Shown: piece after piece, positions 23,698-31,067 of the stretch
Layout of the letters: each line of letters opens with the position of its first letter
Numbering within the stretch: the first letter of the stretch is position 1
Assembly: GCF_009846885.1 (NCBI RefSeq)
Contig: NZ_WUWM01000042.1
Location: forward strand, 1-47,503
Reading direction: 5' to 3'
DNA length: 47,503 nt
Origin: Paenibacillus puerhi
GTDB taxonomy: Bacteria > Bacillota > Bacilli > Paenibacillales > NBRC-103111
Notes under the pieces: model-generated
Told to the model about the DNA's origin: nothing
The model's database searches: none
Seen by the model: the letters and a program-made list of their open reading frames with translations, nothing else
Program-made: the position numbers and the translations under genes

Positions 23698-24312
23698 ATG
23701 GCACATCAATTACCAGCACTGCCTTACGCTAACAACGCACTCGAGCCGCACATCGACGAAATGACTATGATGATTCACCATGATCGTCACCACAACGCAT
23801 ACGTCACGAACCTGAATGCTGCGCTGGAAGGCCATGCCGATCTGCAATCCAAAAGCATTGAAGAGTTGATCTCCGACCTGAACAGCGTACCGGAAGCTAT
23901 CCGTACGGCCGTTCGCAACAATGGCGGCGGCCATGCGAACCACTCCCTCTTCTGGGAAACGATCGGCCCGAACGGCGGCGGCGCACCTAGCGGCAAGCTG
24001 GCTGACGCTATCCAAGCTGAGCTTGGCGGCTTCGATAAATTCAAAGAAGATTTCGCTAAAGCGGGCGCAACGCGCTTCGGTTCCGGCTGGGCGTTCCTTG
24101 CTGTAACCAAAGAAGGCAAATTAAAAGTATACAGCCTGCCTAACCAGGACAGCCCTATCATGGAAGGCGAAACGCCGATCCTCGGTCTGGACGTATGGGA
24201 GCATGCTTATTACCTGAAATATCAAAACAAACGCCCGGATTACATCGCTGCTTTCTGGAACGTTGTGAACTGGGAAGAAGTCGGCAAGCGTTACGAAGCT
24301 GCTGTTAAGTAA
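23698..24312 (+). CDS. sodA: superoxide dismutase, Mn/Fe type
   Basis: A 204-residue cytoplasmic superoxide dismutase of canonical length. Metal ligands are His27 (MMIHHDRHH), the His of GGHANHSLFW, and the Asp and His of LDVWEHAYYLKY. The GGGHANHSLFWETIGPNGGG pattern is typical of the Mn-type enzymes of Bacillus. AGGAGG lies ahead of the ATG at 23698. It is monocistronic, with its own promoter and terminator. It shares the SOD fold with the fusion protein at 11611 but not its N-terminal extension. Confidence 0.97.
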   Translation: MAHQLPALPYANNALEPHIDEMTMMIHHDRHHNAYVTNLNAALEGHADLQSKSIEELISDLNSVPEAIRTAVRNNGGGHANHSLFWETIGPNGGGAPSGKLADAIQAELGGFDKFKEDFAKAGATRFGSGWAFLAVTKEGKLKVYSLPNQDSPIMEGETPILGLDVWEHAYYLKYQNKRPDYIAAFWNVVNWEEVGKRYEAAVK

Positions 24313-24329
24313 TCTCAGCCTTCAGCACG

Positions 24330-24373
24330 AAAAAGACATGGCCTGCGGATATTCCGCGGGCCATGTCTTTTTT
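24330..24373. terminator. bidirectional-looking terminator after sodA
   Basis: AAAAAGACATGGCC pairs with GGCCATGTCTTTTTT around TGCGGATATTCCGCG, which itself folds. A T tract follows on both strands. Confidence 0.93.
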
Positions 24374-24397
24374 CAGTCTTCAAGGACTGAAGATGCA

Positions 24398-24426
24398 TTG
24401 GCAAGTGATGACAATAACGATATACT
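24398..24426 (+). promoter_or_regulatory. sigma-A promoter of the Crp-family regulator
   Basis: TTGGCA (24398-24403) and TATACT (24421-24426) are 17 bases apart, 45 bases upstream of the ATG at 24472. Confidence 0.65.
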
Positions 24427-24471
24427 CTACATATATCAATCACAATGCTAGTTTCGGAAAGAGTGAAGCTC

Positions 24472-25155
24472 ATGAACAAGTTGATTCCTCTCCTGCAGCA
24501 TGTCCCCTTGTTCCAGGATTTGACGGAGGCGGAACTCGAAGCCATCGCTCCGCTGTTCGTCGAACGCAAGTACAAAAAGGGCACGATATTGTTCTTCGAA
24601 GGGGATACGGGTGACGAATTTTTCTTAATTCAAAGCGGTGTGGTCAAGGTGTACCGGATTGATAATGCCAAAGAAATCATCCTTTCTCTGTTTCACGAAG
24701 GAGACTTTTTTGGCGAGATGGCCTTAATCCAGAAAGGACTGCAGCGGTCGGCCACAGCGGAAACGCTCGACAACTGCTCCATCTTCACCCTGGTCCGCTC
24801 TGAATTCCAAGCCTTCATGGAACGCAGCCCCAAGATTTGCCTTCGCTTGATGGAAACCACCATGGAACGACTACGCAAAGCTAATGAACAAATCTACGAC
24901 CTCACCTTTCTGGACGTTCGATCCCGGATTATCAAGACGATTTTCCGTCTGTCGGAGGAATACGGCCAGAGCAAATCAACCGGCACGCTCATCAATATGA
25001 AGCTCACTCATCAGCAGCTCGCCAACCTGGTCGGCACCGTACGGGAGTCGGTTACGAAGGTGCTGCAGGAGCTGCAGGAGGATAACATCATCACGATCAA
25101 CAAGAAGTTTATCTCCGTCAAAGATGCGGAAGCCCTGAAGAAAATGATTTATTAA
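24472..25155 (+). CDS. Crp/Fnr-family transcriptional regulator
   Basis: A 227-residue regulator. The cyclic-nucleotide-binding-like beta roll covers about 12-125 (KKGTILFFEGDTGDEFFLIQSGVVKVYR, GDFFGEMALIQ), a long dimer helix about 130-160 follows, and the Crp-type winged helix is at 160-220 (LTHQQLANLVGTVRESVTKVLQEL). No cysteine cluster of Fnr type is present, so an oxygen-sensing Fe-S cluster is unlikely; the effector is unknown. The start at 24472 (MNKLIPLLQHVPLF) follows GGAAAGAG; an upstream ATG at 24445 has none. A long hairpin without a T tract (about 25180-25223) lies past the stop. Confidence 0.9.
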   Translation: MNKLIPLLQHVPLFQDLTEAELEAIAPLFVERKYKKGTILFFEGDTGDEFFLIQSGVVKVYRIDNAKEIILSLFHEGDFFGEMALIQKGLQRSATAETLDNCSIFTLVRSEFQAFMERSPKICLRLMETTMERLRKANEQIYDLTFLDVRSRIIKTIFRLSEEYGQSKSTGTLINMKLTHQQLANLVGTVRESVTKVLQELQEDNIITINKKFISVKDAEALKKMIY

Positions 25156-25247
25156 ACCTGCCGGGCTGCTGCAACGGCTCGAACCCCCGTATTCCGCTCC
25201 TACAAGCGAATTACGGGGGTTCGACGTTAATGAGGCTGTTTAGGCAT

Positions 25248-26390
25248 CTACGGGGACACAGCTGCCTTACTCTCGAAATAGGCATCTAGTATGCGGATGA
25301 ACACGTTCGGGAAAGCATGATCCTCCCTGTCGTCAGGTCCGATCCAGCGGTAATGGGAGGGCAGCAGCCCTGTTCCGGAGGCTGATGATAAGCTGAGCGC
25401 CTCCGGCTTGGCCGTAAATACGTCCATCGTCCACCGGATATGGCTGAACGTATGCTCCGCCTGCATCAGCCAAGTCAATCCGCTGATTCCTATGCCATCG
25501 CCAGCGACATGGGCGGCCAATGCGCCGTGCGCCGAGGGAAGCCCCTCCGCGCCTGATGCCGAACCTTCCGGCAGCGCTGCATGCGGCAGCTCCCACATGC
25601 GGGCGAGCAAGCCCTCGGCAGGACGCTGCCGGATGAGCAGCTTCCCGGCATGCTCACCCACTCCCTCAAGCAGCAGAGCCGCACGCGCTTCCGGGCGCGG
25701 CGGCTTGGCCTTCGTCTTCACAGGCAAAGTCTCCTCGCGTCCGGCTGCGCGACCGTCGCAGCAAGCCATGACCGGACAGGTCAAACAATGAGGAGACTTT
25801 GGCGTACAGACGAGTGCGCCAAGCTCCATCAGCGCCTGATTGAAATCGCTGGCCTCTCCCTCCGGGATAAGCTCCTTTGCCAAGCTTTCCATCTTCAAGC
25901 GGGTCCTCGGCTTCATGATATCGTCTTCGAGCAGAAAGTAGCGCGACAACACACGCATCACATTTCCATCGACCGCAGGCTCCGGCTTGTCGTATGCGAT
26001 GCTGAGGATAGCTCCTGTCGTATAGGGACCTACCCCCTTGAGTGCCGATACCGCTTCCTTCGAGTCCGGCACGACGCCCCCGTAACGCTCGTGCACCTCG
26101 CGGACGGCGCTTTGCAGGTTGCGGGCACGCGAATAGTAGCCGAGTCCTTCCCAAGCCTTGAGCACTTCATCCTCCGGCGCCTCCGCCAGCGCCCGAACCG
26201 TCGGGAATTTATCTATAAACCGGTGAAAGTAAGGGATTACCGTATCCACCCGGGTTTGCTGCAGCATAATTTCGGATACCCAGATAAAATAAGGATTCCG
26301 GCTGCGCCGCCAAGGCAAGTCCCGCTTGTGTCGGCGGTACCAGGCTAACAGCTCGGAGGAAAAATAACGTTGTTGTTCGATCCGTTCCAT
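25248..26390 (-). CDS. mutY: A/G-specific adenine glycosylase
   Basis: A 380-residue base-excision repair enzyme that removes adenine mispaired with 8-oxoguanine. It shows SEIMLQQTRVDTVIPYF with the catalytic Glu, the helix-hairpin-helix LKGVGPYTTGAILS, the catalytic Asp in AVDGNVMRV, and the 4Fe-4S ligands in the C-x6-C-x2-C-x5-C pattern (CTPKSPHCLTCPVMACC). The C-terminal Nudix-like domain (about 240-370) reads the opposite 8-oxoG. The ATG at 26390 follows AAAGGAG. Confidence 0.96.
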   Translation of the reverse strand: MERIEQQRYFSSELLAWYRRHKRDLPWRRSRNPYFIWVSEIMLQQTRVDTVIPYFHRFIDKFPTVRALAEAPEDEVLKAWEGLGYYSRARNLQSAVREVHERYGGVVPDSKEAVSALKGVGPYTTGAILSIAYDKPEPAVDGNVMRVLSRYFLLEDDIMKPRTRLKMESLAKELIPEGEASDFNQALMELGALVCTPKSPHCLTCPVMACCDGRAAGREETLPVKTKAKPPRPEARAALLLEGVGEHAGKLLIRQRPAEGLLARMWELPHAALPEGSASGAEGLPSAHGALAAHVAGDGIGISGLTWLMQAEHTFSHIRWTMDVFTAKPEALSLSSASGTGLLPSHYRWIGPDDREDHAFPNVFIRILDAYFESKAAVSP

Positions 26391-26481
26391 GATGTCTCCT
26401 TTGCCTGGGCAGAACTGGCTGCCCCGTTTCTACTCTATTTATTATAGGCTATTCAAGAGCTTCCGTCACCGGCCTGCAGGT

Positions 26482-26510
26482 TTGACTTGGACGCCCGGAA
26501 TGTGTACGCT
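26482..26510 (+). promoter_or_regulatory. possible promoter of the membrane protein-cytochrome pair
   Basis: TTGACT (26482-26487) and TACGCT (26505-26510) are 17 bases apart; the -10 element is weak. It lies 35 bases before the ATG at 26545. Confidence 0.35.
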
Positions 26511-26544
26511 CAAAGCATAACAAAAAAAAAGCGAGGTGCCGGCC

Positions 26545-27180
26545 ATGGAGCAAGCCGACTTCTCTAAGCGCCTGCCATCCGCGGCAGAAGGTCCGGAGGG
26601 CCTGACTGCCCCTGACCGCGTCCAAGCGAGATCGGCGGCGGGCAAGTATGCCGTTTATTTGCATGTATGGGGCTTAGCCCTGATGATTTCCGCTATATAT
26701 GCGTTTCTCGGTCAATTTAAGACGCTGCCGTTTCCCACTGTTTTCATTTCAGTGGCCGGCTGGGCTGCCGTTGCTATCGTCTGGTATCGAAGAAGAGCCG
26801 CAGGCCGGCCCGCCAATGTCGTACAAGGTGAGGCGGAGCCCTCCGAGTCCGCGCTGCTGACCAGAAACCTTGGCGCTGTGGCGATCTGCGTTGTCGCTTG
26901 CGTCGGACTCTTGTTCGTTCTCATCCGTATAGGCACGCTTCACCCGCTCAACGGATACATCGGCAAAGGCCTGCTAATCGCGGCCTTCTATGCCCAGCTC
27001 AGCCGTTCGCTCGGCATGCCGCTAGCGCTTCTTGCTGCTTGGCAGTTCGTGCTTACTTTCCTTGTCGGCTGGTCCTATCTGGGCTTCGCTCCCGTCTTGA
27101 TCGACGGGTTCGGGGGAGCAGGCTTAGTCGCCTTGGCATTCATGATTCAACTCTGGAACAGGGGGAGGAGCTCTACATGA
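26545..27180 (+). CDS. multi-pass membrane protein of unknown function
   Basis: A 211-residue protein with about five predicted transmembrane helices (for example LALMISAIYAFLG, FPTVFISVAGWAAVAIVW, AVAICVVACVGLLFVLI, GLLIAAFYAQLSR, and a last one near the end). I do not recognise a family. The ATG at 26545 is preceded by GAGGTG. It overlaps the cytochrome c gene by ATGA, so the two are translationally coupled; the protein may serve as a membrane partner of that cytochrome, which is inference only. Confidence 0.75.
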   Translation: MEQADFSKRLPSAAEGPEGLTAPDRVQARSAAGKYAVYLHVWGLALMISAIYAFLGQFKTLPFPTVFISVAGWAAVAIVWYRRRAAGRPANVVQGEAEPSESALLTRNLGAVAICVVACVGLLFVLIRIGTLHPLNGYIGKGLLIAAFYAQLSRSLGMPLALLAAWQFVLTFLVGWSYLGFAPVLIDGFGGAGLVALAFMIQLWNRGRSST

Positions 27181-27572
27181 GGAATTGGAAGTTTACGTTG
27201 AAAACGAAGGCTGTCGCGGGTCTTGCGCTTGCCTCGTTGATGCTGCTGGCGGCATGCGCCGCCAAGGACGGACCTGAACCGTTCGGAGGCGGCAAAGCCT
27301 CCGAAAACACGATGACGGCCGAGGAAGCAATGGCCGGAGCCTCCAGCGAGGTACAATCGCTGTACAAGCAATCCTGCCTATCCTGCCACGCCAGCAATCT
27401 GGAGGGCCGGGTAGGACCGAAGACGAACCTCCAGCATATTGGGGCGCGCATGGAGAAGGAACAGATCGTTAAGCAAATCGAAGCCGGCGGCAACGGCATG
27501 CCCGGCTTTCAGGGCAAGCTGAAGCCTGAAGAAATCGGAGCGTTATCCGACTGGCTCGCCGGTCTGAAGTAA
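27177..27572 (+). CDS. cytochrome c lipoprotein, c551/CccB type
   Basis: A 131-residue protein with a signal peptide ending in the lipobox LLAAC (cysteine about residue 23), so it is anchored to the outer face of the membrane. A single haem c is bound by CLSCH (about residues 66-70), with the distal Met in NGMPGFQGKL; ALSDWLAGLK ends the fold. It resembles Bacillus CccB, a carrier of electrons to cytochrome oxidases. GGAGGAG precedes the ATG, and the start overlaps the membrane-protein stop by four bases. Confidence 0.9.
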   Translation: MRNWKFTLKTKAVAGLALASLMLLAACAAKDGPEPFGGGKASENTMTAEEAMAGASSEVQSLYKQSCLSCHASNLEGRVGPKTNLQHIGARMEKEQIVKQIEAGGNGMPGFQGKLKPEEIGALSDWLAGLK

Positions 27573-27618
27573 TCCGAGGAACGGGCGCCCTGTACAGAAT
27601 GTCTTTGCTAGGGGTTTG

Positions 27619-28074
27619 TTAGCCCCTGGCAGAAGACGTCTGGCTACTATCTGAGCCAGAACCGAGTTTTTCCGCTACGGCATGTGCCATGGCCATCGTC
27701 TCATTATGGGTAATCGTCAAATGAATAACGACTCCGCCGCTATCATCGGTATCCGAGTCTGCCCCGCGCAGCCCCAGGCGTTGCCAGGCCGCTTCGCTGA
27801 GGCGGCATACCGGCTTCCCCTGCGTATCCGGAAGCACCTCGATATCCTGGAGAGACACCAGCTTCCCGATCCCGCAGCCCAGCGCTTTGACCACAGCTTC
27901 CTTCGCTGCAAATCTGCCTGCGGTAAACTCCGCTAGTCTTCCTTGCCTTTTCTCGGCCAGCTTTCGCTCGGCAGGCGTCAGCACCCGCTCCAAAAAACGG
28001 GATCCCGTCGTCTGCTCCAAAATATGCCGGACTCTCCCAATCTCCAGCAGATCCGAACCTATTCCCACAATCAT
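27619..28074 (-). CDS. acpS: holo-[acyl-carrier-protein] synthase
   Basis: A 151-residue enzyme that transfers phosphopantetheine from CoA to apo-ACP. The Mg ligands are Asp8 in GIGSDLLEI and Glu59 in RFAAKEAVVKAL; LTITHNETMAMAHAVA closes the fold. The last about 15 residues (GSGSDSSQTSSARG) are an unusual Ser-rich tail beyond the normal length of about 120-130. GGTGAGG precedes the ATG. Confidence 0.94.
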   Translation of the reverse strand: MIVGIGSDLLEIGRVRHILEQTTGSRFLERVLTPAERKLAEKRQGRLAEFTAGRFAAKEAVVKALGCGIGKLVSLQDIEVLPDTQGKPVCRLSEAAWQRLGLRGADSDTDDSGGVVIHLTITHNETMAMAHAVAEKLGSGSDSSQTSSARG

Positions 28075-28149
28075 CGTTCATCCTCACCTTCGCAACATTT
28101 CGGCTTCCCGTTACCTTCCATGTACGCCTGCATCCGCATAGACCTCCTT

Positions 28150-28204
28150 GCACAAATAACCACCGCACCGCGGGGTGACCCGCAGCAGCACGGTGGTTAT
28201 CGCT
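28150..28204 (-). terminator. probable terminator after nadE
   Basis: ATAACCACCG (28156-28165) pairs with CGGTGGTTAT (28191-28200), with a second GCGGG/CCCGC stem inside. On the minus strand it runs into TTATTTG, a modest T tract. Confidence 0.65.
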
Positions 28205-28218
28205 CGTAGAGCCTTTAC

Positions 28219-29028
28219 CTAGATACCGGGTATGCTGGCGCGCTTGTGCTCGGTTTTGAGATACTGCTTCTCCAGCTTTTCCCTGGCCTCGTCCGAGATG
28301 GTTTTCCCCTCCAGGTAATCGTTGTTATCGCCGTAGCTAACGCCCAGCTCCTGCTCGTCCGTCTGGCCTTCCCATAGGCCCGCCGTTGGCACCTTGTCAA
28401 TCACGCTCTTCGGCACACCCAGCCTTTCCGCCAATTGCCCTACCTGCCGCTTGTTGAGTGTGCTAAGCGGTGTAAGATCGACAGCTCCATCGCCATACTT
28501 GGTATAAAAACCGGTGAGCGATTCCGAGGAATGATCCGTTCCGACCACAAGGAGATTCAATTCGAAGGCAAGCGCATATTGAACGACCATCCTCGTTCTG
28601 GCTTTCACGTTACCCTTGCCGCCACGGCTCAGATGCTTGTGGACGCCGATCGACTTCAGTCCGTATTCGGCTTCCAGCGCAATCTCGTTAACAGCCTCTT
28701 CGATATTGGTCTCCACACGGTACTTCAGGTCAAAAGCCTCTGCCACCGCATAGCTATCCGCGATATCCGACTGCTGTCCGTACGGCTGAAAGACGCCAAC
28801 CGTTTTGAATTCGCGGCCTTTCTCCTCCGTCAGCTCATCCGTAGCCCGCTTGCACAGCCCAGCCACCACCGCGCTGTCGAGCCCCCCGCTAATAGCGATC
28901 AACAGACCGTCTACCCCTGCTTTGTTTACATATTCTTTTAGAAAATCCACCCGTTTGCGGATCTCGGCATCCACATCGATGTGCGGCTTTACGCCGAGCT
29001 TGGCGATAATATCCTGCTGCAGACTCAT
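28219..29028 (-). CDS. nadE: ammonia-dependent NAD+ synthetase
   Basis: A 269-residue enzyme of the last NAD synthesis step, forming NAD from its deamido precursor with ATP and ammonia. The ATP pyrophosphatase P-loop is ISGGLDSAVVAGL; VVGTDHSSESLTGFYTKYGDG and LSTLNKRQV follow, as in Bacillus NadE (272 residues). No N-terminal glutaminase domain, so it uses free ammonia. AGAAGGAGG lies ahead of the ATG. Confidence 0.96.
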   Translation of the reverse strand: MSLQQDIIAKLGVKPHIDVDAEIRKRVDFLKEYVNKAGVDGLLIAISGGLDSAVVAGLCKRATDELTEEKGREFKTVGVFQPYGQQSDIADSYAVAEAFDLKYRVETNIEEAVNEIALEAEYGLKSIGVHKHLSRGGKGNVKARTRMVVQYALAFELNLLVVGTDHSSESLTGFYTKYGDGAVDLTPLSTLNKRQVGQLAERLGVPKSVIDKVPTAGLWEGQTDEQELGVSYGDNNDYLEGKTISDEAREKLEKQYLKTEHKRASIPGI

Positions 29029-29072
29029 GGGTAAGCACGCCTCCTTCTACCATTGTCGAAACCTTTACACCA

Positions 29073-29101
29073 ATTATACCAAAAACTCCCGTCCCTGTCG
29101 C
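29073..29101 (-). promoter_or_regulatory. probable nadE promoter
   Basis: On the minus strand GCGACA (29096-29101) and TATAAT (29073-29078) are 17 bases apart. The spacer runs through the 3' arm and T tract of the terminator of the preceding gene. Confidence 0.5.
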
Positions 29102-29124
29102 TGAGAGCGGAGGGAGGGGAGTTT
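29080..29124 (-). terminator. intrinsic terminator after the bacilliredoxin gene
   Basis: AACTCCC (29117-29123 on the minus strand) pairs with GGGAGTT (29084-29090), with TCCCT/AGGGA inside; five T residues follow. It overlaps the nadE promoter. Confidence 0.75.
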
Positions 29125-29133
29125 CAGCGATAC

Positions 29134-29568
29134 TTATTTGCAGTACGTTTCGAACGCGCCGATCAAGTCATTCGCGATCATCTCAGCCGAGCGGTCCTCA
29201 ATCTGGTGACGCTGGATGAAATGCACAAGCTGGCCGTCCTTGACCAAAGCAATGGACGGAGACGACGGCGGATAAGGGGCGAAGTACTCGCGCGCCTTGG
29301 CCGTTGCTTCTTTATCCTGTCCTGCGAAAACCGTGTACAGCTGATCAGGCTTCACTTCATTCTGCAGAGCTTTGGCAACGCCGGGACGGCATTGGCCCGC
29401 TGCACAGCCGCATACCGAGTTGACGACGATAAGAGCGGTCCCTTTGTGGTTATCCAAAACACCTGCGACTTCCTCGGGGGTACGAAGCTCTTGCACGCCG
29501 ATCCGCGTCAGTTCGTCACGCATCGGTTGAACCATATCTTTCATATAAGATTCAAATGACATGGACAT
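29134..29568 (-). CDS. bacilliredoxin, BrxA/BrxB (YphP/YqiW) family
   Basis: A 144-residue thioredoxin-fold protein that removes bacillithiol from thiolated proteins. The CGC active site is at Cys53-Gly-Cys55 in VNSVCGCAAG; PPSSPSIALVKDGQLVHFI and a C-terminal FETYCK follow, as in the family. Its presence implies a bacillithiol-producing host. AGGAGTG precedes the ATG at 29568. Whether it is BrxA or BrxB cannot be told here. Confidence 0.95.
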   Translation of the reverse strand: MSMSFESYMKDMVQPMRDELTRIGVQELRTPEEVAGVLDNHKGTALIVVNSVCGCAAGQCRPGVAKALQNEVKPDQLYTVFAGQDKEATAKAREYFAPYPPSSPSIALVKDGQLVHFIQRHQIEDRSAEMIANDLIGAFETYCK

Positions 29569-29718
29569 AGAGTCTCACTCCTTTATGAACATAAGAGTTT
29601 ATAAACGATCATATGTCCTCATTATACCCGCGAAGCCTCGTGAAAGCAAAGACCGCTTTATCGGACTAAGCCATCCTGATCGGGCAATCGCAAGCCGTTT
29701 CTCGGGACGCGCAGACGG

Positions 29719-30201
29719 CTATTCTTCACGTTGTAGAGCTTTCCGGTCTTGCCCATCGCTTTTGCCGCTCTGGAATACGTCATAGGCCGTATCTTTATCG
29801 GCATGCTGGAAGGGGTACCCTTGCGGAGGGATGCCCTCCTCGAACCATTCGCGGTTTTCTTCAGTCTGAAAACCTACATCCTTGTAAGGATGTACCCACT
29901 CATCGCCCGACATGATCTCCGGGTCCGTTTCTTTGCTCCATAGCTCCAGCGGGGACCCGGGAGACTGATACTCATGGTCTCCGATGAGTACCCCATGCTC
30001 GTTGATGAAAGCTTCGCGCGGCCCGCGGCCGGATTTGAATTCTTCGCGAAAATCAATTTCAAAAGGGTCCAGCTCGGGATCGTTCTTACGGTTGTAAGAA
30101 ATATCAGTGAAGACTCTCACGTAGGACTCTTTATTGTCGCTGTCGCTGTCGCTGTCCCTATCCCTGTTGCTGTCCGGATTCGATTGAAAGCTCCGCGGCA
30201 C
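29719..30201 (-). CDS. acidic protein, DUF3905-like
   Basis: A 160-residue, very acidic soluble protein. The middle part (SPGSPLELWSKETDPEIMSGDEWVHP is split by no gap, then YKDVGFQTEENREWFEEG) recalls the DUF3905 family of spore-formers, for which no function is known to me. The start is the GTG at 30201, with AAGGAGG seven bases upstream. Residues 14-22 (RDSDSDSD) are encoded by a tandem hexamer, GTCGCT on the plus strand (about 30133-30153). It follows the 40-residue gene at 30353 by 29 bases and is likely in the same sporulation operon. Confidence 0.75.
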   Translation of the reverse strand: MPRSFQSNPDSNRDRDSDSDSDNKESYVRVFTDISYNRKNDPELDPFEIDFREEFKSGRGPREAFINEHGVLIGDHEYQSPGSPLELWSKETDPEIMSGDEWVHPYKDVGFQTEENREWFEEGIPPQGYPFQHADKDTAYDVFQSGKSDGQDRKALQREE

Positions 30202-30230
30202 TTTGCTTCCTCCTTACTTTAGGCTCCGGC

Positions 30231-30353
30231 TTACACCGAAGGACGATTCGGACCGTTCAGCTTCTTGTCCCCAGGCGCCGTTTCTTGAGGGGATTGCTCG
30301 GATGCTTGCTTGATTTGTTCCTTTGAGCTGCCTTTATCCATGCGGTTCTTCAT
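30231..30353 (-). CDS. 40-residue SspM-like small acid-soluble spore protein
   Basis: The reading is MKNRMDKGSS... ending KKLNGPNRPSV. The end resembles the KKLGGPNRPST of Bacillus SspM, a minor small acid-soluble spore protein, from memory of that sequence. GAAGGAGG lies six bases before the ATG at 30353. The upstream region has a sigma-G type promoter (30376-30405), which fits synthesis in the forespore. It is too short for most gene finders. The acidic gene at 30201 follows. Confidence 0.65.
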   Translation of the reverse strand: MKNRMDKGSSKEQIKQASEQSPQETAPGDKKLNGPNRPSV

Positions 30354-30375
30354 CGTATCCCTCCTTCTTTTTAGT

Positions 30376-30405
30376 TAATATGCTTGGATAGGCAGCTCCT
30401 CATTC
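30376..30405 (-). promoter_or_regulatory. sigma-G type (forespore) promoter
   Basis: On the minus strand GAATG (30401-30405) and CATATTA (30376-30382) are exactly 18 bases apart. This fits the known Bacillus sigma-G pattern gHATR-N18-cAtWHTA at every specified position. It is 22 bases before the 40-residue gene. Confidence 0.65.
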
Positions 30406-30482
30406 AGGATAGCAGCTGCAGAAATTGGAAACGAAGGCCAGAGCGAGCTGGCAATCGATTATGTATATATGCCTACACGCAA

Positions 30483-30526
30483 AAATAGACCTCGAACGGC
30501 TCCACGGCTCCGTACAAAGTCTATTT
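30483..30526 (-). terminator. terminator-like hairpin in a long non-coding stretch
   Basis: AAATAGAC (30483-30490) pairs with GTCTATTT (30519-30526), with a small ACGG/CCGT stem inside; on the minus strand five T residues follow. No coding gene on the minus strand precedes it. The whole stretch 30406-30950 has no convincing gene; it contains other short hairpins and may hold a small RNA. Confidence 0.45.
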
Positions 30527-30950
30527 GTTGTTACTCTTATCCTGCTTGCAACTAAAACAACGAAAGCCCTGCCTCTCTTCCATCCTTGCGGCTCCGAAGA
30601 CCGCGCCAGTGTGAATCAGTTAAACCGCCATGTAGCATCTACTTACATTCCTATAATTCTTGAGACTTGTCGGATCAGCGTGTGGGAAAACGACATCTGA
30701 AAGCTGAGGAATTCATGCATTATGGAGGAAATATAGAGGATAATAAGATTCATCTATTGTACCCGTTTTTCTTTGGAAAAGCAACCCTTTCCTTCTCTTT
30801 GCTCCCTATCCGCCTCTCTTTTAAACAAGCTTATCCCCGTTTTTCCTTGTATTTGCGCAAATTCGCGATCATTTGATCAAATTCCGCCAATAGTCAGGGA
30901 AAGCAGCCCCCCAGCACCCCTAACATGCCCCTAGTGCCCCTGTACGAGGT

Positions 30951-30979
30951 TTGAGCCCCCCCTCCGGTTTCGATATAAT
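30951..30979 (+). promoter_or_regulatory. sigma-A promoter of the CNNM/CorC-type gene
   Basis: TTGAGC (30951-30956) and a perfect TATAAT (30974-30979) are 17 bases apart. The spacer starts with a run of C residues. The implied leader before 31068 is about 80 bases. Confidence 0.75.
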
Positions 30980-31024
30980 ACAGAGTAAGGCTGTATATTT
31001 AGCTTCATACTAATTCGGTTTACC

Positions 31025-31067
31025 AAGGAGGTGTACCTATCCGCCTCACGCAGGGGATAGGGAATGA
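31025..31067 (+). promoter_or_regulatory. Shine-Dalgarno, spacer hairpin and three-codon reading frame before a TTG start
   Basis: AAGGAGG (31025-31031) is too far (36 bases) from the TTG start at 31068 to work directly. Between them CCTATCC (31036-31042) pairs with GGATAGG (31055-31061). With this hairpin folded, the ribosome site comes within about six bases of an ATG at 31064 (reading ATG ATT GAG TAG) and ten of the TTG. The start is thus likely controlled by structure or by coupling. Confidence 0.5.

Noticed and set aside
30425..30700. A 91-residue plus-strand frame in the long non-coding stretch
   Set aside because: No ribosome site, unlikely composition, and it crosses the terminator-like hairpin.
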